64,000 nt of DNA from assembly GCA_022747635.1 (NCBI GenBank), contig JAKTNV010000003.1, positions 94,099,290 through 94,163,289 of the forward strand, written 5' to 3'. Within the stretch, counting starts at the first letter, position 1, and each line of letters starts with the position of its first letter. The position numbers were made by a program, and so were the translations under genes. The stretch is from Hetaerina americana (lineage: Eukaryota; Arthropoda; Insecta; Odonata; Calopterygidae). The notes below the pieces were generated by a model. It did no database searches and had not been told where the DNA came from. It saw nothing but the letters and a program-made list of their open reading frames with translations. Shown in pieces: positions 59,111 through 64,000 of the stretch.

Positions 59111-62100
59111 ATCCAGTATAGTTATGCATTCAACCTAGTACCGTGCAATTTCAAATCCATTCATGAGTTTTTATACCAAATACAGTTTAATTATGCCTTA
59201 TATTAAATAGTTACAGTCCATTTTCAAACTGCTTTTGGTTTGATTACAGCCCTAATTATTTTGCCTGATAGGACAATCTGATGGACCTGATGAACTGCAC
59301 CCTTAGATTTTGGACTCTGACAATGCATTAAAGGGGGTTATAATATCAGATGCTAGCAGGACTTTGCCTCTTAAGATGTTCCTTGGGCCCTCCATATCAC
59401 ACATGAGAACGCAGAATGCCCCACAAAAAAGAATCGAAACCATCTCCTCAATTAAGGGATTATAATTCCATGTGTGAGTGTGAGGATGATATATATTGAT
59501 TGCTTGACATATATTATATTTTATTCTTCCATATTGTTTCCATATGGCTTATGTCATTTTTATACTTAAAATATTAGTTGTCATTTGTTCGTTGAACTTT
59601 TGCCTTTGTTTCATTTTTTGATAGTTTGGCCTTGCCCTATCTCTATTTTGCTCTTTCGTTGACTGAATTCCATGGTGGTTAGACATATTTTGTTGTTCAG
59701 CAAAGAGAAATATATTTTTTTTGGGGAGACCATAATTTTACATATTTTGTTCTGCCCAGCAGTAATGCATAGATCGATCAAAGATGCCATTACCTGCTGC
59801 TTCGTCCTTCTCTTTCCCTATGCGTGTTGCATTTCACTCAATGGTTCAGGATTCATTTTTAAAAAAATCATTTGATAATTTTAAATTATTTGAGGTTGAG
59901 CCAAACTTATAAAAGTTTGAATTAAGATAAAAGGTGTTATCTTGTCCAAAGAACCATTCTTCCATACTATCACTAGAGGGCTCAAATTATTGCTCAGTAA
60001 CAATTTGCACATTTCCTAGAAGATCTTCGACATAATCCATTATAAAAGACATTGAGGTAATATGAAGGCGTGAAATATATCTTATTCCAATGAGCGGGCT
60101 AATTATAGCTCGATGCTATTAGCTTTATCATAAAGGGACGATCACAAGACAATTAAAATCGCCATGAAGTTAAAAGAAAAACATGTTTTTGACAGCTGAA
60201 TTATGGCTGCATAGGTTTTAACTGCTATGATTTGTTCTGCGGTGAATCTCTGAGGAATCTAAATTTGTTAATCAAGTAGGCGCTTTGTGCTGGGACACTA
60301 TTAACCTGCTGAACTTGATTTGTGCGTGAGTTTCGTAATTTAAAATACCGTTAAATTCGGGTAGTGAAACATTTTACCCTGGCAAGAGCTAAAATTATTG
60401 CGCGGGCAGAGTGGGGTGTAACTGAGTAAAAACTGTTTAAATATTTCATCCAAAAATTTTCAGCTTTTAAGAAAGCATAAATGGTAGGTTAAGAAATTTC
60501 ACAATTTTAACGCTTTGTATAGCAATGCATTTAGGCATAGGGCATACATATTATACTAGGATTTATATGATTCAATTTACATTTTTTCAATGATTTGAAT
60601 GCCTTTTATTAAAATGTTTGTAAAAAATCGATGAATAACCTTTAAATACCTAAATCGAAAAAGGATGAAGAGTAGGCCGTATGTTATTTTAATGCAGCAT
60701 CTTTTTAAGCATATTTTCCTTATCATCCGACAGTCTTGCGTATGATTGCATGTGTTTTTTCAGCGATAGGCCATTAGTTCGGTAAGATAGCTTAACGGAT
60801 TGCATTTGTGTACTAAAGAACTAACCACCCGGTACCCAAATGGAACATTTCGATTTAAAATAAATCATATGACAGAATTGAGGTGCTTTTTGGTCTGCAT
60901 CATGTCTGCTTATATCTGAAGGAAAGCAAATCCCATTGCTAATTGTTTCCGCAAAGTATTTTTTTGCAAATCAAACCAACATAATCCCGGCCAGGCTAAG
61001 GGGTGGACTAAACACGAGATAAGGTATTTGAAAAGTTCTTTACCCGAGGTTGTTCGCCAATAAAATGTAGACAACCTAAGATATAATCAAAAGTAAAGGG
61101 GACGAAAGGAGCTCCAACAGAAAGTGCCCTGTAAAAGAGGAATCTGAGTTCGTCGCATTTTGAACCTTTGGCGCGTCCCTTGGAAAAGCGATCTTCCAAG
61201 GAGCTTCTATCCCTCTTCGAAGAACGAAGACGCTTCTACTAATTCTTTGCTGATCCTGAAGAGAGTACACAGAAATAGCTCTGGTGTATATAGTATCGCA
61301 TCTAACTACGACTTCTGAATTCTTCCAATAAATGCACTTTTGATGTAGAATACTAATTTTCTTATACTTTAAAACAATGAGATAGTTTGTGTAGCCACAT
61401 GCAGCAAAGAGTATTTTGGTAGGTACCTTATTCAAAGCTTTCTTTGCGTCTGCTGTTTAATTTTTCTTTTTAATTTTTCTTTATTCATCTGAGTAGATTT
61501 TACGAAATAAAATTGAAGAAAAATCTAATTTTTTGGTAACAGGTGTGTAAAACATTTATTTTAGATTGAAACACTCGAAAAATATTTTATCACTGTTTTG
61601 CGAGTTTAATAACTGAAGTGTTATCATGTCAAACATTAAAAAACTACCTGTACCATGCTTAAGGTGCAGTCATCTGTCGGTCTCTTTAAGAGAGTCTGAA
61701 GGGAATTTTATCGCATTTCTTGACAAGCTAATTTCTTTACTTTGTAAAATCTCTACCTACCTCATCTGAAAATGACTGTGCTTCGAAAGAAATAAATGGC
61801 AACGAAATATACGTTGTACCGGAAAATGTGAAAGGATTGATGGGAAAAGAGGGATGGGAGGGAGGGAAAAGAGGGAGGGAGGGTAAATATAGTGTGAGAT
61901 ACTGGGCGGGAGATAAAGAACTCGATTTATTACATCATATTATACCCCCCCTCCACTTAACATCTACGTATACCTTAGTGAGATCGAATTTTTGGGAAGA
62001 AATGGACTTAGAAGGCAACAAGGGCCGCTTTGGAGGCCTTAATAATGTCCCCGCTGTGTACACCTTTTGTGTTTCCACACTGCCATTCTTATGAAATAAG

Positions 62101-62600
62101 ACTAATGCATGTAAATTTGAAAATAAGCTTTCCTTTCCCTCTTCTTCCTCGGAGATATCCATCTTCGCCACCTGCTGGTCTTAATTCACGGAGAAGAAAG
62201 GAATTGAAAAGAACAAACAGTGCAGGAAGGACATTTATCACCGAATGGGAAAGGAAAGATTCCCGGAAAAAAGGCATTTGTTTTCAAGATTTCTTTCTAT
62301 CGCTCGAATTTGATTTTTATTGGTCGAGAAAAAGATAGGATTGACGAATTTTTTTCCAAGAGATCGATCGCATGCGGTTTGGAACTGGTAACGACTGGCA
62401 ACATGTAGTGCTACACTTTGAGACGAAAAATCCCGATGCTCTCCGAGATCATGCATATTACTCCTTGCCGGGAAAACTAAAAAAATATAGTATTTCCGAG
62501 AAATAATGCACTGACGTGCCTAAAAATATATCTCTGCATAAGGGCGATGCTTAATTTTTAACAGAGGAAAAGTTAAATGGGTACCGGGCAACGGAAGTCG
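59110..62600. other. Intergenic DNA, no gene recognised
   Basis: Short frames only. One stretch at about 59285-59460 (plus) is open for nearly 60 codons and looks protein-like, but I could not place it. Confidence 0.35.
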
Positions 62601-62629
62601 CTTGCTGTAAAATGTATTCGGGGCGTTAA

Positions 62630-63350
62630 TGGACGGAAAGAACTATAGCGATAAGAAGACGAATGCGAGCGCGCCGTTGTTTCCATGCCTCCAAGGGAGA
62701 TCGGCTTTGGTCATTTGGTAGCGGTCGCATTCGAATGAGGGCGTAGTAATGAAAAGACAAAAACCGGCGCTCCTCTGCCAGTCGGAGAACGGGACTCGCA
62801 CGGATGTTCGCGTGCATTCTTCGCATCCCGAAGCTCCAATCTCTCGGCAGGATTTTCTATTCTATCTCGATTGCATGAATGGAAATGGTTGTGCAAAAGC
62901 GCAGGCGACGGAGGGCATTCTAAAATAGAATGCTGGGAAAGAGACACACGGGCTGTGGAGACAGTGTGCGTGTATGAGAGTGTGTGTGGGAGAGGGTGTA
63001 GCGAGAGAGAGAGAGAGAGTGAACGAGGGGAAGGATGGGCGAGAGAGGGAGAGCGACCTTTGAACAACTACTACTTCCCCGCACTCACCCGGGGGAACGA
63101 GAGGCAAGGAGTCGGAACCCAGCGCCGTGACTTTGACTGCTTACTCCCTAGAGGAATGTGCTGCCGCATCCCATTTGGAGGGAAAGAGGGGGGGCGGAAA
63201 ATGAGTGGGGGTATTGTGGGAATGGGGGAGGGAAGAGAAGGCGGCGGAAAGGATGAGGGAGGGTGGAGAAGACGAGGGGAAAGAAGTCGGGATTCCAACT
63301 GGAGCAAACCTATGCATTCCGTGGTGGGGGGCATTGGACGGGTGCCGTAA
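62630..63350. promoter_or_regulatory. GC-rich, CpG-bearing, GA-rich region; possible promoter
   Basis: It is clearly richer in G, C and CpG than the rest of the window, with a perfect (GA) run at 63004-63019 and long purine-rich stretches up to 63300. Such GAGA-rich, CpG-containing blocks often mark insect promoters or 5' UTRs. No exon or splice pattern confirms a gene inside the window. It could also be simple-sequence drift. Confidence 0.3.
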
Positions 63351-64000
63351 AATTTTTCCTCTAGGAAAGAAGCAGCCTAGGAATGGGAGTGAACTCGAGG
63401 GCGATATGTTCCAGATTTTATAGGCAAACCGTTCGATCGCGCTCTAGATAAAACATCCTCAAGGAAACCATTTGCGATCAAAGTCGAAAGATGAGTATTC
63501 CATCGAGTGAGGATTAAAAACAGTACATTTACTGTATGTATAAGGTGGAACTTGTTTTTGAATATTGAGCAAAATAATGGTAATTGCATGAGTGGAAATC
63601 AATGAATATTGCAAGAATTTGTTTGAGTTTAAATAATTGAATTGATTGTTTTAGAAGTCTAATGACTTTTAAAATATTGACTAGGAAAAGCATTTTAAGA
63701 ATCAATCTTATCCTCTAATTGATTTTCAAATCTTCTTTTTTAAACTTTCGAAATCCTAGTATAATTATACTCACAAGGGGGAAACGGATCAGAGAACGAT
63801 TACTATTCTTATACAGTACAATTTGCAATAAGATCTGGTTCCCGCTTTTTGGTGAACGAAAAAGGAATAGCCCCAGTGGAGAGGTTAAAGAGGACGCTAT
63901 ATTTTTTCCAAATAGCGGAGAGCGTTTAAATAAGCAACACAACTGAGACTGGGGCTATCAAGATGCAGAAGAAAAAACGTGCTAGATCTAGGTCAGCATT

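Noticed and set aside
62871..63350. 159-codon open frame on the plus strand
   Set aside because: It is low-complexity Glu/Gly/Arg-rich sequence created by purine-rich DNA, and the complementary strand is equally open. No domain or splice signals.
1..64000. CRISPR array, operon or bacterial-type features
   Set aside because: No regularly spaced repeats; introns, SINEs and LINEs show this is eukaryotic nuclear DNA.

Overview
This is a 64 kb stretch of AT-rich eukaryotic nuclear DNA, almost certainly from an insect or another arthropod. The evidence is: protein-coding exons split by GT-AG introns, very low gene density, arthropod-like versions of the encoded proteins, and several eukaryotic transposon classes (PHD-ORF1 non-LTR retrotransposon, Penelope-like elements with GIY-YIG endonuclease, mariner, pogo/Tigger-like, tRNA-derived SINEs). 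I cannot name the species. All calls were made by reading the sequence and recalling protein families; no search was run.

Host genes. Two genes are clear. At 29992-30768 (minus) there is an intronless gene for Elongator complex protein 6 (ELP6), a subunit of the tRNA wobble-uridine modification machinery. Head to head with it, starting 744 bp away, is the mitochondrial dicarboxylate carrier (SLC25A10/DIC family; plus strand). Its seven coding exons lie between 31513 and 49471, join in frame and give 289 residues with all three mitochondrial-carrier repeats. The gap 30769-31512 probably holds a shared bidirectional promoter.

Mobile DNA, left to right: a decayed LINE with an apurinic-type endonuclease and RT (3890-5900, plus); a nearly full-length PHD-ORF1/EN-RT LINE (about 7747-11605, minus); a truncated mariner (18574-19540, plus); a tRNA-derived SINE (21236-21460); a Penelope-like 3' end (26389 onward, minus); another SINE copy (28021-28310). 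Inside the carrier gene, intron 1 holds a Penelope-like fragment (34047-35150, minus) and a pile of three SINE copies ending just before exon 2. Intron 2 holds a 226-bp foldback element with a 14-bp target duplication. Intron 3 holds a pogo/Tigger-like element split by a mariner, plus a SINE. Downstream of the carrier lie a large Penelope-like element with RT and GIY-YIG domains (about 54733-56787, minus, with its 5' part inverted), a LINE 3' fragment (56930-57694) and another SINE (57700-57960, minus).

Most interesting: (1) four Penelope-related termini carry a hammerhead-ribozyme-like core (CUGANGA, stem II, GAAAC, GUC), the best one at 54769-54811 with a 5-bp stem I and 5-bp stem II; (2) the LINE has its ORF1 tail and ORF2 in one frame, separated only by a UGA followed by CUAG, the known read-through context, and has no AUG that would keep the endonuclease N-terminus; (3) the 226-bp foldback carries two head-to-head copies of the hammerhead-like core and appears to be a non-autonomous Penelope derivative. 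The first 3.3 kb, 12-18 kb, 21.5-25 kb and 59-64 kb contain nothing I can assign to a gene.
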